Part shown: in pieces, positions 13,847 to 23,991 of the stretch
How the letters are laid out: each line of letters opens with the position of its first letter
Numbering within the stretch: position 1 is the stretch's first letter
Source of the DNA: SIG480 sp045595365
Lineage (GTDB): Bacteria; Bacillota; Clostridia; Oscillospirales; JAAYXM01
Direction of reading: 5' to 3'
Assembly: GCA_045595365.1 (NCBI GenBank)
Contig: JAZOAI010000034.1
Location: 1-37,125, forward strand
DNA: 37,125 nucleotides
Notes under the pieces: generated by a model
Database searches by the model: none
What the model was told of the DNA's origin: nothing
The model's input: the letters and a program-made list of their open reading frames with translations, nothing else
Program-made: the position numbers and the translations under genes

Positions 13847-16800
13847 ATGCTCCATTTTGTTCTTGGCAGAGTAAAAAGCGGAAAAACCTCATACATAATA
13901 GACAAAATCAAAGAAAACCGTGATTCGGGCGGAATTTTCCTCGTTCCCGAACAGTTTTCCCATATAACAGAGCGCGAGCTTTGTGAGAGATGCGGAAACT
14001 CCGTTTCTCTCCATACCGAGGTGACAAGCTTTCGAAGGCTTGCCGCGAAGGTCAAGGCTGTAACCGGTGGCATCGCCGCAAATATAGTAACCGGCGGAGA
14101 CCGTATTCTTCATCTCCATTCTGCAATAGGCGATGTAGGCGCATCCCTCTCCTCTCTTGCAAAGACCGCCCGCCGCCCCGATAAGCTCTCGTCTCTTCTC
14201 GCGGCGATTGACGAATTCAAGGCATACGGCATCTCCCCCGAAGCTCTCGCTAAGGTCATAGGAGATGTAAACGATTCTCTCAGGAAGAAGCTCACCGATC
14301 TTTCCCTGATTTACGCGGCATACGAAAAACGGCTAGGTGAAGATAGCTTTGATGCGTATGACGAGCTTGCGTTTGTTGCAAAGGCTCTTTCGGAACACGA
14401 TTTTTTCACCAACAGAACAATATACTTAGACGGTTTTTCCGGCTTTACAGCCGCACAGTTTGATATAATCAAAAGCGCAATAATAAAGGCAAAGGATGTT
14501 TATATCGCGCTTACTCTCCCGAAAGAGCCCGAAAACGGCGCAGAGAACGGGATTTTTGACAAGACCTTATCTACAAAGGCGCGGATAATCTCTATCGCGG
14601 AGAATAACGGAGTTGCCTTTGACGAAATCTTCCCCGATTTTCCCCGCTCGGGCGCAATTTCTCACCTTGACACTGCTCTTTTTTCGGATGAAACCGCCCC
14701 CTATGGCGAGGACGCTCCGGAAATAACAATCTCGTCTTCCCCAAGCCTTTTTGAAGAAGCGGAAATCTGCGCAGCGCATATTCTTGACAAGGTTTCAGGC
14801 GGCGCGAGGTTTCGCGATTCTTCCGTTGCGGTGTGCCGCGATGAATATCTTCCCATATGCAAGGCGGTGTTTGCGCGCTACGGCATCCCCGCATATTCAG
14901 CCGCGCCGACTCCGATTACTTCAAAGCCCGTAATCTCTCTCATTCTCACAGCTCTCGAGTGTGCTTTCCGTGGAATCCGCACAGAGCTTGTGATGGAATA
15001 TATAAAGACAGGGTTTTCAGGAATCTGCTCAAGAAGCCTCGATATATTCGAAAACTATCTCTACACATGGTCTCCAAAGCACTACGAATGGGAAAGCGGC
15101 AAGGTTTTTTTCAAAAACCCTTGCGGGCTTTCTGCGCCCGAAACCGATGAGACACGCGAAACCTTGCGAGTAATAAACCTTGTCCGCAAAAAGGTTTGCG
15201 CGCCGCTTTTGAAGCTTTCTTCCGCAATAAAGAAAAGCTCAGACGGTGCGGAGCTTGCAGAAGCTCTTTATGATTTCATAAACGAGATAAACCTGCCCCG
15301 CCGTTGCGCTGCTTTTTCATACCTTGAAAATGCCGGCGGAAGATTTGAAGAAGCTTTGGAATACGAAGCTCTTCTCGGGATTCTGTATGAGGCGATTGAC
15401 AGCCTCGGACGCTTAAAGACCGAAAAACTCACGGCAGAAGAATTCTTTTCCCTTTTCAAAATTCTCATTTCGCAATATGAGCTTTCCACAATCCCCCCAA
15501 CGGTTGACTGCGTAAATATCTCAAGTGCAGGCCGCGCTGACGGCGGGCATTGTGAATTCAGATTTGTTCTCGGCGCAAATGACGGATTTTTCCCGAAAAA
15601 CGAGGATAACTCCGGTCTCCTTTCCGACAGCGACAGGCAGGAGCTTTCAGACTTTGGAATTGAACTTGCCCCCGGCCTTTGTGACCGTGTTTTAGAGGAG
15701 TGCCGCACGGTTCACAGTGTTCTTACTTCTGCAAGCAAAGGAATTTTCATAAGCTATCTGACCATTTCTTCACAGGGCGAAGAAATGTATGAGGCGCAGG
15801 CGGTTTCGCGTATGCGCGCTACCTTCCCCTCTGCAAAGGCGGGGATGACCATTTCCGAGGCAAGACAGCGCGCGAAAATCCCGTGTTTTGACGAAAGCGT
15901 TGCCTCGGGCGGAGCGGATGCTTTGTGGGAGAACGAGCCTCATTTCGCAGAGCGGCTTTCCGCTATCAAGCAAAACTCAAAAACTCCGCGCGGCCCGATA
16001 ACGTCGCGCGAGAATATTGAAGCAATTTTCGGAAAGAAGATTCGCTTAAGCGCGTCAAAGGCAGACCTTTTTTCTTCGTGCAGATATGCCTATTTTCTGC
16101 GATACGGGCTTCGCGCCGCACCACGGACACGCGGCGAAATTTCCCCGATTGAGGCGGGGACTCTTATGCACTATGTTCTCGAAAAGGTTCTCATCCGTCT
16201 GAGCAGTGAGAACACATATGACGAAAAGACCGCAGAGCTTTATGCCCGCGAAGCCTGCCGCGCATACCTCGCCGAAAATCTTGCGGGAGCAGGAGAACTC
16301 TCCGGAAGGATGAGCTTTTTAATCTCGGAAATTGAAAACACTGTCATCGCGGCACTTCGCGACATTTGCCGCGAGCTTGAAAAGGGGTGTTTTATCCCGT
16401 CTGACTTTGAGCTTGGCTTTGCCTTTGACGGCGAGCTCCCCCCCATTGAGCTTTCGGGGGAAAACTCCACCGTCTCCTTCAGCGGGAAGGTTGACCGCAT
16501 TGATACCTACACTCACAACGATGAACTTTATTTCAGAGTTGTTGATTACAAATCCGGCGCAAAAAAATTCTCCCTTGACGAAACGGTTAACGGAATCGGG
16601 ATGCAGCTTCTTCTCTATATGTTCGCCCTTGAGGAAATGGGCTTTTCGAGATACGGAAAAGCTCCGAAGGCCGCAGGGGTTATGTATGTTCCCGTTTCGA
16701 GAAGTATCTCAGAAACAAGGGGAGAAACTCCATCTCCAAAAAAGCGCGAGGGTGTTATTCTTGACAGTCGCGACATAATAGACGCGATGGAGAGCGGCGA

Positions 16801-17107
16801 GGATAAGGAATATCTGCCAATCTCCTTTAACAAGAACGGCTCTCTCTCAAAAGCTTCTTCTATTCTTACCGAAAAAGAATTCTCGCGCATTAAGGAGAGA
16901 ATAACGAAAATCCTCGCGCGCATAGGCGATGAGCTTTCCCGCGGGGAGATTGACCCCAACCCATACACAGACGGCAGCTTCTCATCCTGCAAGTGGTGCG
17001 ACTTTAAGAGCATTTGCGCCTTTGATGAAGAGCGCGGCGGTGACTGTATGCGCCCCCTTTTTGAAGTGAAGGCTTGTGACATATTAAATGAGGAGGAAGA
17101 GGCATGA
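13847..17107 (+). CDS. addB: ATP-dependent helicase/nuclease subunit AddB
   Basis: A 1086-aa subunit of the AddAB double-strand break resection complex, the Gram-positive counterpart of RecBCD. The N-terminal P-loop reads GRVKSGKT (7-14). The C-terminal RecB-like nuclease domain contains the catalytic VDYKSG near residue 900. It is bracketed by the four Fe-S cysteines C745, C1048, C1051 and C1057, matching the spaced C...CxxCx5C pattern of B. subtilis AddB. The middle is a decayed helicase domain. The gene overlaps addA by 4 bp (ATGA), ensuring equal synthesis of both subunits. All key residues look intact. Confidence 0.95.
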   Translation: MLHFVLGRVKSGKTSYIIDKIKENRDSGGIFLVPEQFSHITERELCERCGNSVSLHTEVTSFRRLAAKVKAVTGGIAANIVTGGDRILHLHSAIGDVGASLSSLAKTARRPDKLSSLLAAIDEFKAYGISPEALAKVIGDVNDSLRKKLTDLSLIYAAYEKRLGEDSFDAYDELAFVAKALSEHDFFTNRTIYLDGFSGFTAAQFDIIKSAIIKAKDVYIALTLPKEPENGAENGIFDKTLSTKARIISIAENNGVAFDEIFPDFPRSGAISHLDTALFSDETAPYGEDAPEITISSSPSLFEEAEICAAHILDKVSGGARFRDSSVAVCRDEYLPICKAVFARYGIPAYSAAPTPITSKPVISLILTALECAFRGIRTELVMEYIKTGFSGICSRSLDIFENYLYTWSPKHYEWESGKVFFKNPCGLSAPETDETRETLRVINLVRKKVCAPLLKLSSAIKKSSDGAELAEALYDFINEINLPRRCAAFSYLENAGGRFEEALEYEALLGILYEAIDSLGRLKTEKLTAEEFFSLFKILISQYELSTIPPTVDCVNISSAGRADGGHCEFRFVLGANDGFFPKNEDNSGLLSDSDRQELSDFGIELAPGLCDRVLEECRTVHSVLTSASKGIFISYLTISSQGEEMYEAQAVSRMRATFPSAKAGMTISEARQRAKIPCFDESVASGGADALWENEPHFAERLSAIKQNSKTPRGPITSRENIEAIFGKKIRLSASKADLFSSCRYAYFLRYGLRAAPRTRGEISPIEAGTLMHYVLEKVLIRLSSENTYDEKTAELYAREACRAYLAENLAGAGELSGRMSFLISEIENTVIAALRDICRELEKGCFIPSDFELGFAFDGELPPIELSGENSTVSFSGKVDRIDTYTHNDELYFRVVDYKSGAKKFSLDETVNGIGMQLLLYMFALEEMGFSRYGKAPKAAGVMYVPVSRSISETRGETPSPKKREGVILDSRDIIDAMESGEDKEYLPISFNKNGSLSKASSILTEKEFSRIKERITKILARIGDELSRGEIDPNPYTDGSFSSCKWCDFKSICAFDEERGGDCMRPLFEVKACDILNEEEEA

Positions 17108-20100
17108 GCGACGTAAAATGGACACCTGACCAAAAGCGCGCAATCGATGCGCGAGGAAGCTCTCTCCTTGTTTCAGCGGCGGCAGGCTCGGGCAAGACTG
17201 CAGTTTTGGTAGAACGGCTTGTGAGCCGCATTGTGAAAGAGCGGCTTGATATAACGCAGTTTCTTATAATCACTTATACAAAGGCCGCGGCAAGCGAGCT
17301 TCGGAAGAAAATAAGCAGTGCGCTTTCTGGAAAAATGGCCGAATTTCCCGGCGACCGCCACCTCCGCCGCCAGCTTGCTCTGTGCGGAAGCGCAAGAATC
17401 TCCACCGTTCATTCCTTCTGCTCCTGGGTTCTTAAAAACTACGCAAGCTCCGATGTTGAGGCATCGGACTTCCGCATCCTTGAAGAGGCCGAAGGCGCTC
17501 TGATTCTCCGCGAAACCCTTTCAGAGCTTATTGAGGAAAAATATGAAGAGAAGCGCGAGGGCTTTTTATCCCTTGCGAAATATATGAACGACGGCAGAGG
17601 GGACAAGCTTCTTTTTTCCTCTGTTTTAGAGCTTTTTCAAAAAAGCAGGAGCCACCCCTACCCCGAGAGGTGGCTTAATGCGGCTGCCGCGGCATATGAC
17701 ACGGAAAGCATCAGCAATATCGTGGAGACTACCTGGGGAAGCGAGATGATGGCTCGCGCTTTGGAAGCTATAACCTCTTCCGCAAAAAACATTGCGCTTC
17801 TTTCTGAGAGTATTGCCGAAGACGCGGATGCTCGTCTCCTTTATGAGGAAGCCCTCGCGGATGCACAGACAGAACTCGAAAAATGCCTTTCGGATGACTG
17901 GGATACTCTTCTTGAAAACTGCCGCAACTTCAAGCTCAAGAGCCTTCCGTCTTCAAAAGGCCTTGCCGATAAGACGATACCGAAGCGCATCGGAGATATT
18001 TTTAAGCTCATCCGCGAAGAAATGAAAAATCTTCCCGAAAAGCTTTTGCAGGCAGAAAGCGACACGCTTCTTTCTGAAATCAGAACTCTTTTTCCGATAG
18101 TGAAAGAGCTTTCGGATTTGGCAAAAGAGCTTTCAGCCCGCTTTCAGAAGGAAAAGCTTCGCCGCTCTCTTCTTGATTATTCTGACCTTGAGCATCTTTG
18201 CATAAAGCTTCTCGTATCGGACTATGACGAAAAACGCGATATTGTTGTCCCGACTGACATCGGCCGCGAAATTTCAGAAGGCTTTTCCGAAATTCTCCTT
18301 GATGAGTTTCAGGACAGCAACATCATCCAGGATATAATTTTCCGCGCTGTATCAAAAAACGAGAAGAACATCGTTATGGTTGGCGATGTTAAGCAGTCAA
18401 TCTACGGCTTCCGCCTGGCTGACCCGTCGATATTTATGAAGAAATACAAAAACTTTAAAAAGTTCGAAGATGCAGACCGTGACGAACCGCGGTGCATTTC
18501 CCTTTCAAAGAACTTTCGCTCGAGAAATGAGATTCTTGATACAGCAAACCAGCTTTTCTCGCGCATTATGACGGAAAAACTCGGCGGGGTTGACTACACA
18601 CCGGAGCATTTTCTCACCCCGCGCGACGGAATCCCGCCGCGTGATGATATGCAGTGTGAATTCTGCCTTGTTGACTTTGTCCGTGGCGAGGAAAAGACGG
18701 GGGAAGCCGAGGCACGCTTTAGCGCGCTTAAAATAGCCGAGCTTGTAAATAGCGGATTTCAGATAAGCGACAAAAACGGAGAACCTCGCCCATGCAGATA
18801 CAGCGATTTCGCTATCCTTCTCCGCTCAATCTCAAGCTCCGCTCCGCTTTATGAGCGCGAGCTTTCAAAGCTTGGGATTCCTTTTATTTCTCCCAGGGCC
18901 GAGGGGCTTCTTGACAAGAGCGAAATAAGTGCGGTTGTTTCGCTTCTTTCGGTTATTGATAACCCCACCTCGGACATACCGCTTCTTGCGGCACTAAAAT
19001 CTCCAATGTTTGCATTCAGCGCAGACGATTTGTGTGAGATACGGCGCGAAGGAAAAGAATGTTTTATATATTGCATGGAAAAGCTTGCAGGCAAGGACAC
19101 CCCCACGGCCAAAAAATGCGTGAGCTTTCTTTCGCTTTTGCGCTCTCTCCGCAGATTGGCGCGCGGTTCAAGCGTGAGCCACCTTATCTGGGAGATTTAC
19201 AACAGAACAAATGCGCTCGGAATGTTCGGCGCTCTCCCTCACGGAAAAGAGAGGCAGAACAACCTTCTCGAATTTTACAGGAGTGCAGAAAGCTTCGAGG
19301 CGCTCGGCTATAGCGGGCTTTACAAGTTTATCTCCCACATAGCCGCGCTTTCGGAAAACGGCGGAGATATCGCCGCGCCGCGAGCTTCAGCCGAAGATGC
19401 CGTAAGCATAATGACGATGCATAAATCAAAGGGGCTTGAGTTCCCCATCGTTTTTGTAGGAAGTGCAATAAGAAGCTTCAACCTTGAAGACATCAAAAAT
19501 CCCGTTCTTATCCACCCTGAGCTTGGAATAGGCCTTAAGTTCCGGGATGACAAAGCCGGGATAGAATGTTCAACGCTTATGCGCGAGGCTATACGCCTAA
19601 GAATTATGGACGAGCAAAAAAGCGAGGAAATGCGCCTTCTTTATGTTGCTTTAACCCGTGCGCGTGAAAAGATGTTCATAACAGCCACCCGCGACAACGC
19701 TGCAAAAAAACTTTCTGACGTTGTCTCCCAGAACCCCTTCAGAAAGCTTGATAAGGTTAATCTCTCGCGGAGAAACGACGCTTTTCTGTGGTTTCTTCTT
19801 CCTCTGCTCCGAACACATGAAGGCCGCGACTTCTTTGCATATGCAGATGTTGAAGTCTGTGAAGCGGAGCGGATGCCGCACCTTTTAGCATATGTTATCC
19901 ACTCAGACGACATTCCACACGAAGACAAAGCCCTGCAAGATGCCGCAGAGAAAGAAGCCTCCGATACTTCCGGCTGGGCTGTTCCCGACTTTTCATATCC
20001 CCATCAGGGCGCAACGGCTACCCCCTCAAAGCTCACAGCGACAAAGCTCGGAGCGCTCAAGCAGACGGAACGGACCATCGCAAGACGCCATTTCCCGCGG

Positions 20101-20634
20101 CCGAAGTTTATCCGCGAAAAGCTTCTCTCCCCAGCAGAGCGCGGAACCGCGCTGCATATGGCTATGCAGTTTGCAGACTTTAAAAAATGCGAAACGGAAG
20201 CCGGCGCAAAAGGCGAGCTTCTGCGGTTATATAACGAAAAATTTCTCACAAGGGCACAGGTGGATTCCATCGCTCCGGAGTATATATCTGCTTTTGTAAA
20301 CTCAGATATAGGCAAAGCCGTCAAGGCTTCAGAAAAAGTAGAACGCGAGTTTAAATTCTCCGTTCTTCTGCCCGCAAGCGAGCTTCTGGGCGATGAAGCT
20401 CTTGTTAATGATAAAATTCTCCTCCAGGGCGTTATGGATATGTATTTTGAAAAAGACGGTGAAATAACGATTGTTGATTTCAAAACCGATCGCCACCGCC
20501 CCGAGGGCGAGCTTTTTGATAAATACAAAGCCCAGCTTTATGCATATCGCCGCGCGCTGTTTGAAATGACGGGAAAGTCCGCGTCACGGCTTGTTCTATA
20601 CCTTGTCCCCCATAAAGACTATATTGAAATATAA
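17104..20634 (+). CDS. addA: ATP-dependent helicase/nuclease subunit AddA
   Basis: A 1176-aa UvrD-type 3'-5' helicase fused to a RecB-family nuclease; it partners AddB in resecting double-strand ends for RecA loading. Helicase motifs are present in order: Q-motif WTPDQKRAID (6-15), motif I AAAGSGKT (25-32), motif II LLDEFQDSN (D400), motif III VGDVKQSIYGFR, motif V MTMHKSKGLEFP (about 770) and motif VI YVALTRARE (about 847). The nuclease domain has RGTALHMAMQF, VDFKTD (about 1122-1127) and YKAQLYAYRRAL. The length is typical. A terminator follows directly, so the operon is addB-addA only. Confidence 0.96.
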   Translation: MSDVKWTPDQKRAIDARGSSLLVSAAAGSGKTAVLVERLVSRIVKERLDITQFLIITYTKAAASELRKKISSALSGKMAEFPGDRHLRRQLALCGSARISTVHSFCSWVLKNYASSDVEASDFRILEEAEGALILRETLSELIEEKYEEKREGFLSLAKYMNDGRGDKLLFSSVLELFQKSRSHPYPERWLNAAAAAYDTESISNIVETTWGSEMMARALEAITSSAKNIALLSESIAEDADARLLYEEALADAQTELEKCLSDDWDTLLENCRNFKLKSLPSSKGLADKTIPKRIGDIFKLIREEMKNLPEKLLQAESDTLLSEIRTLFPIVKELSDLAKELSARFQKEKLRRSLLDYSDLEHLCIKLLVSDYDEKRDIVVPTDIGREISEGFSEILLDEFQDSNIIQDIIFRAVSKNEKNIVMVGDVKQSIYGFRLADPSIFMKKYKNFKKFEDADRDEPRCISLSKNFRSRNEILDTANQLFSRIMTEKLGGVDYTPEHFLTPRDGIPPRDDMQCEFCLVDFVRGEEKTGEAEARFSALKIAELVNSGFQISDKNGEPRPCRYSDFAILLRSISSSAPLYERELSKLGIPFISPRAEGLLDKSEISAVVSLLSVIDNPTSDIPLLAALKSPMFAFSADDLCEIRREGKECFIYCMEKLAGKDTPTAKKCVSFLSLLRSLRRLARGSSVSHLIWEIYNRTNALGMFGALPHGKERQNNLLEFYRSAESFEALGYSGLYKFISHIAALSENGGDIAAPRASAEDAVSIMTMHKSKGLEFPIVFVGSAIRSFNLEDIKNPVLIHPELGIGLKFRDDKAGIECSTLMREAIRLRIMDEQKSEEMRLLYVALTRAREKMFITATRDNAAKKLSDVVSQNPFRKLDKVNLSRRNDAFLWFLLPLLRTHEGRDFFAYADVEVCEAERMPHLLAYVIHSDDIPHEDKALQDAAEKEASDTSGWAVPDFSYPHQGATATPSKLTATKLGALKQTERTIARRHFPRPKFIREKLLSPAERGTALHMAMQFADFKKCETEAGAKGELLRLYNEKFLTRAQVDSIAPEYISAFVNSDIGKAVKASEKVEREFKFSVLLPASELLGDEALVNDKILLQGVMDMYFEKDGEITIVDFKTDRHRPEGELFDKYKAQLYAYRRALFEMTGKSASRLVLYLVPHKDYIEI

Positions 20635-20638
20635 AAAT

Positions 20639-20665
20639 AAAGCCCTTTGCAGGGCTTTGTTTTTT
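20639..20665 (+). terminator. Terminator of addB-addA
   Basis: AAAGCCCT (20639-20646)/AGGGCTTT (20651-20658) with loop TTGC, followed by GTTTTTT. Confidence 0.85.
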
Positions 20666-20674
20666 ACTGTTTTT

Positions 20675-22033
20675 CTATTTTAAAAGTGCCGCACGCACAT
20701 GGTGGATTGCCTCACCACGCGTTATTTTGCCCGGGTTTACTGCAAAGCTGTATTCGGGCGCAAGAGTTCTCATAAAACGCGAGAAAACATCTCCCGTGAC
20801 CTTTGTTTTGTATGAAAGCCGGTTCTTGTTTTCTTGATCTATGAGCGAAAGAGAGGCCGCAACACAGAAAGCGATAAAATACGGGTGTTTTTCCGAAAGC
20901 CCGTATTTCCTTGCTGCATCTGCCGAAAGGCCTTCTTCGGAATAATCCGAATCTACAAAGCTTCTGTATGCCGAAAGAACCTTTTCGGGGGGCGCACACA
21001 TCGCGACAAGCTCTCCGAAGGTGAGAAGCCTTTCCGGCTGTAATGTGTTGTTTCTGTATGCAACGGTGTATCCCGCGTTTGCAAGGGCAGTTGCATCATC
21101 ATTGATGCAATCTACGAAAGATGATTTCTCGAGAAGCTCGGACACCGTAACGACCTTGTATCCATAGCTTTTTAAAAGCTCAAGCTGAAGCGGGAGCGCA
21201 CTTGCAACGGGAGTATGGCGCGACATACTGTATCCGTCTTTCTGGAAGATTATCTGCCCGTTTAAAGAATCGGGGTCTTCCGAAAGCGCACGGCGGATAG
21301 GCTCAACCATTGCTTCAACGTCTTTCTCTAAATCGCCGCAGGAAGGCAGCCACCCCCCACCGTCAAAGCTTGCTGCCATATAGTTGTATCCGGCATATCT
21401 GTATGCATCGTATGAGCTTTTGCCGTCGGGAATTTTGTCGACATAGTGTGGCGGGCGGGCAAGCTTCATCTCAAAGCCGTGTTCCTTGCGCATAAGCTTA
21501 TCAAGCTCCATTATGTCATCAACGACCTCGTGGATATTTGAAAAACAGGTTCTTGCACCGTACACAAGATTCAAATGCCCGAAAAGAATGTGGCGGTACC
21601 CGTGATTTGAGATTTCGTGATCCCCGCTGAGGATTCTCTCAATAAGGTCAGGTCGGTTTTTCGCCCCCGCCTGCATATCACGGTTTATGTCGGGGTAGTG
21701 GTCATATTTTACCCCACCCCACGAAAACGAGCCATGGGTCCCCGCTTCGTCGGGATAGTTGTGTTCCGTAGTTCCTATAACGTCAAACGTTCCTTTTGCG
21801 CCGTAGCTTTCAAGCGTTTCGAGAAGCTGCACGGTAAGGCCTTTTTCCGACACGCGCGGGTTTGTTTCAATATCGGCAGGACCGTCATCAAAGGTCATCG
21901 CGCATATGCGCTCCCCCGCAATCGGAAAGACCCTCTCAATTCTGCGGACAGGGGTTATATACTCGCAATCGCGGCTTTTCTGATATTCCTTGAATTTATG
22001 CTTTGCGCGGCGGGCAATATCATACAAAATCAT
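20675..22033 (-). CDS. Polysaccharide deacetylase (NodB fold) with C-terminal SLH-like region, no signal peptide
   Basis: A 452-aa protein. The NodB domain shows motif 1 TFDDGP (47-52), motif 2 HEISNHGYRH with H144 and H148, and motif 3 RPPHYVD (193-199). These are the catalytic aspartate and zinc-binding histidines, so activity is expected. The last 120 residues are outside the deacetylase fold. They contain stretches such as TFGELVAMCAP and ITRGEAIHHVRAALL that resemble S-layer-homology repeats, though this match is weak. The N-terminus (MILYDIARRAKHKFKEYQKS) is basic and not hydrophobic, so it is either cytoplasmic or exported by another route. GGAGGATGT precedes the ATG by 4-5 nt. It overlaps the PHP gene by 4 bp and ends the ATP-grasp/PHP/deacetylase operon. 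Confidence 0.82.
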   Translation of the reverse strand: MILYDIARRAKHKFKEYQKSRDCEYITPVRRIERVFPIAGERICAMTFDDGPADIETNPRVSEKGLTVQLLETLESYGAKGTFDVIGTTEHNYPDEAGTHGSFSWGGVKYDHYPDINRDMQAGAKNRPDLIERILSGDHEISNHGYRHILFGHLNLVYGARTCFSNIHEVVDDIMELDKLMRKEHGFEMKLARPPHYVDKIPDGKSSYDAYRYAGYNYMAASFDGGGWLPSCGDLEKDVEAMVEPIRRALSEDPDSLNGQIIFQKDGYSMSRHTPVASALPLQLELLKSYGYKVVTVSELLEKSSFVDCINDDATALANAGYTVAYRNNTLQPERLLTFGELVAMCAPPEKVLSAYRSFVDSDYSEEGLSADAARKYGLSEKHPYFIAFCVAASLSLIDQENKNRLSYKTKVTGDVFSRFMRTLAPEYSFAVNPGKITRGEAIHHVRAALLK

Positions 22034-22818
22034 CTTACATCCTCCGTGAATCTGTCTATATATCTCTTTTCATCTTTTCCGATTATAGTGTTTCTCAAAA
22101 AAACATATGCCTCGGCAAAAAAGTTTTTGAAAAACTTTTTATATCTTCTCTGTTTTTTATATATCCTGCGCCTGCAGGAGAAAACTGTATGCAAAGACGA
22201 AAAACCGGTATATGCTCTTCCGTTTGCAGAGAGAAGCTCCTGCTTCAGCTTTTCTGCAAAATCGGGTGACTTCATTTCCGCATCCGGGATGTCACATTCC
22301 CAGAAAGCGCGGCCGAGTTCTTTTTCCGAGTGAGCATCACTCCCCGCCGAGAAAGGTAATCCAAGCGTTTTCCAAAGTCGGAAGGCCTTTTTATTCCCCC
22401 CCGCGACCTTGTAGTGAACTACTCGGGCGTTGAACGCCTCAACCCCGTCAAGCTCCTTCCAGAACTCGTCGCAACGGGAAACAAACGGTGCAAACGGATG
22501 CGCGAGAAAAACCACAGCGCCTTCCGAGTGGGCGGTTTCAATGACGTCTCTCCAGTTATATACCCCCTGTTCGTTCTTCTGCATTTTCTTGCATATGTCG
22601 CTTTTTAAAAAATATACGAGCAGATGCCCCATATCTGACGAGACCTCGCAGGCAGGAATGATATAGATTCCCTCTTCTCCGCTGAGGTTTCCGAACACGT
22701 TATGGTCGCAAACGGCGACTCCCGAAAGCCCGGCGCGCTTGGCACAGGCGATAAGTGCTTCCGGTGAAATCTCCGAATCGGGAGAGAGAGTTGTGTGTAC
22801 GTGCAAATCAAATTTCAT
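22030..22818 (-). CDS. PHP domain metal-dependent phosphoesterase
   Basis: A 262-aa stand-alone PHP protein of the TrpH/YciV-like type. Metal-binding motifs are all present: DLHVHTTLSPD (4-14), CDHN (37-40), E58, AHP with H107, and SDAH (160-163). Members hydrolyse phosphoesters, for example 3'-phosphoadenosine phosphate or 5' ends of short RNA, but the substrate cannot be told from sequence. The last 45 residues are unusually basic (RRRIYKKQRRYKKFFKNFF). This suggests membrane or nucleic-acid contact and is not part of the usual domain. It starts 3 bp after the ATP-grasp gene and overlaps the deacetylase start by 4 bp (ATGA). Confidence 0.85.
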   Translation of the reverse strand: MKFDLHVHTTLSPDSEISPEALIACAKRAGLSGVAVCDHNVFGNLSGEEGIYIIPACEVSSDMGHLLVYFLKSDICKKMQKNEQGVYNWRDVIETAHSEGAVVFLAHPFAPFVSRCDEFWKELDGVEAFNARVVHYKVAGGNKKAFRLWKTLGLPFSAGSDAHSEKELGRAFWECDIPDAEMKSPDFAEKLKQELLSANGRAYTGFSSLHTVFSCRRRIYKKQRRYKKFFKNFFAEAYVFLRNTIIGKDEKRYIDRFTEDVR

Positions 22819-22821
22819 ATT

Positions 22822-23991
22822 CTACCTCACAATACTGTCGCGTTTCTTAAGCGCCCGGGAAAGATACTGCAAAGACGAGCGGATATCACGGATATCTAAA
22901 ACTCCGTCTGAAATTTTCGGATTCAGAAGCCCTATGAGAAATGAAAGCACAAAGGAGAGCTTCTTATCGCTCTTTTTAAGGTATGCCGGAAACGCGAGAA
23001 GGTCCTGAATCAGAAACCTCATTTTATGCCCTACTTTATAATTTGGCTGAAACTTTTCAAATTCCGGCGCCTTTTCTCCGCGCGCGGCGCGATAGAGCGC
23101 GTGTGCAATATCACATCCTGAGTTTGGCGCAAGGGCAAAGCTCCCCCAGAATCTCGGGTTTATCTCCATGAGGTAAAACCCGGTCTCCGGGCTTCCTTTA
23201 AACTCAACCATCGCGACACCCTCCCACTTGAGAGCTTTTAAGAGCTTGATTGCATACTCTGCAAGGACAGGCTCGTTCACACTTTCGCAGAAGCACGACG
23301 GGCCGCCCGTTGCGGGGTATTCTCTGATTCTCCTGTGGCAAAAAACCTCAAGCGGTTCGGAATTCTTGTCAAACACTGCTGAAACGCCGTACCCCGCGCC
23401 GGTTATATATTGCTGAACGAGAATTTCGCCGCCGAAAGCGGCAAATTCGGGGTATTTATCCGCAAACTCCTGCTTAGTTTTTACAATCGCATATCTCTTT
23501 TCGGGTGCAAGCCCGAGCATCTCCCCCATAGGGAGCTTTATTACGGCGGGATAGCTTAACCTATCCGCAAAGGCTTCAATACTCTCGCCGTCTCCGAGAA
23601 AGGTAGTTTTCGGAACGGGAACGCCAACACTTTCCGCAAACGGAACAAGGCGCGACTTATCGTTTGCAAGCTCGATTGACGAAAGAGGCGGGAGCGCGCA
23701 GTCAGCAAAGGAAAGAAGCGTTTCGCGTTCTCTGCAAAGCGAGAGAAGCGTTGTTATCCCGACGGGAATGACAACGGGCCGCTCTCCGCATTTCTCGGAA
23801 ATTGCCAGAAGGTCTTTTAAAAACTCTTCCGTATTCTCCGCAGGGTCGCAAATCATCTCGTTTTGCGACGAATATTTTGAATAGAACCCAAGCGCCGAAG
23901 CCTCGCCGGAGCCGCGCCGCTCAGTAGATATGACCTCTATCCCGCATCTTCCCAGAGATCGGATTACGGGAAGGCTCATTCTGTATCTCAC
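22822..23991 (-). CDS. ATP-grasp domain protein (carboxylate-amine ligase-like)
   Basis: A 389-aa protein in the GTG-start reading. It has the ATP-grasp lid and core: YPAVIKLPMGEMLG with the ATP-binding lysine, GGEILVQQYITGAGYGVSAVF, then MVEFKG and LMEINPRFWGS with metal-binding Glu and Asn. Such enzymes join a carboxylate to an amine through an acyl phosphate; the substrates are unknown. The C-terminal 70 residues contain hydrophobic segments (LSFVLSFLIGLL). The GTG at 23991 has no ribosome binding site. The frame upstream is still family-like (NRAIVTDVRYRMSLPVIRSLG), so the true start is probably about 24015, at a non-standard codon. First gene of a three-gene operon. Confidence 0.8.
   Translation of the reverse strand: MRYRMSLPVIRSLGRCGIEVISTERRGSGEASALGFYSKYSSQNEMICDPAENTEEFLKDLLAISEKCGERPVVIPVGITTLLSLCRERETLLSFADCALPPLSSIELANDKSRLVPFAESVGVPVPKTTFLGDGESIEAFADRLSYPAVIKLPMGEMLGLAPEKRYAIVKTKQEFADKYPEFAAFGGEILVQQYITGAGYGVSAVFDKNSEPLEVFCHRRIREYPATGGPSCFCESVNEPVLAEYAIKLLKALKWEGVAMVEFKGSPETGFYLMEINPRFWGSFALAPNSGCDIAHALYRAARGEKAPEFEKFQPNYKVGHKMRFLIQDLLAFPAYLKKSDKKLSFVLSFLIGLLNPKISDGVLDIRDIRSSLQYLSRALKKRDSIVR

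Noticed and set aside
13847..20634. A new helicase-nuclease defence pair
   Set aside because: Helicase, nuclease and Fe-S motifs and lengths match AddB and AddA throughout; this is the housekeeping recombination complex.
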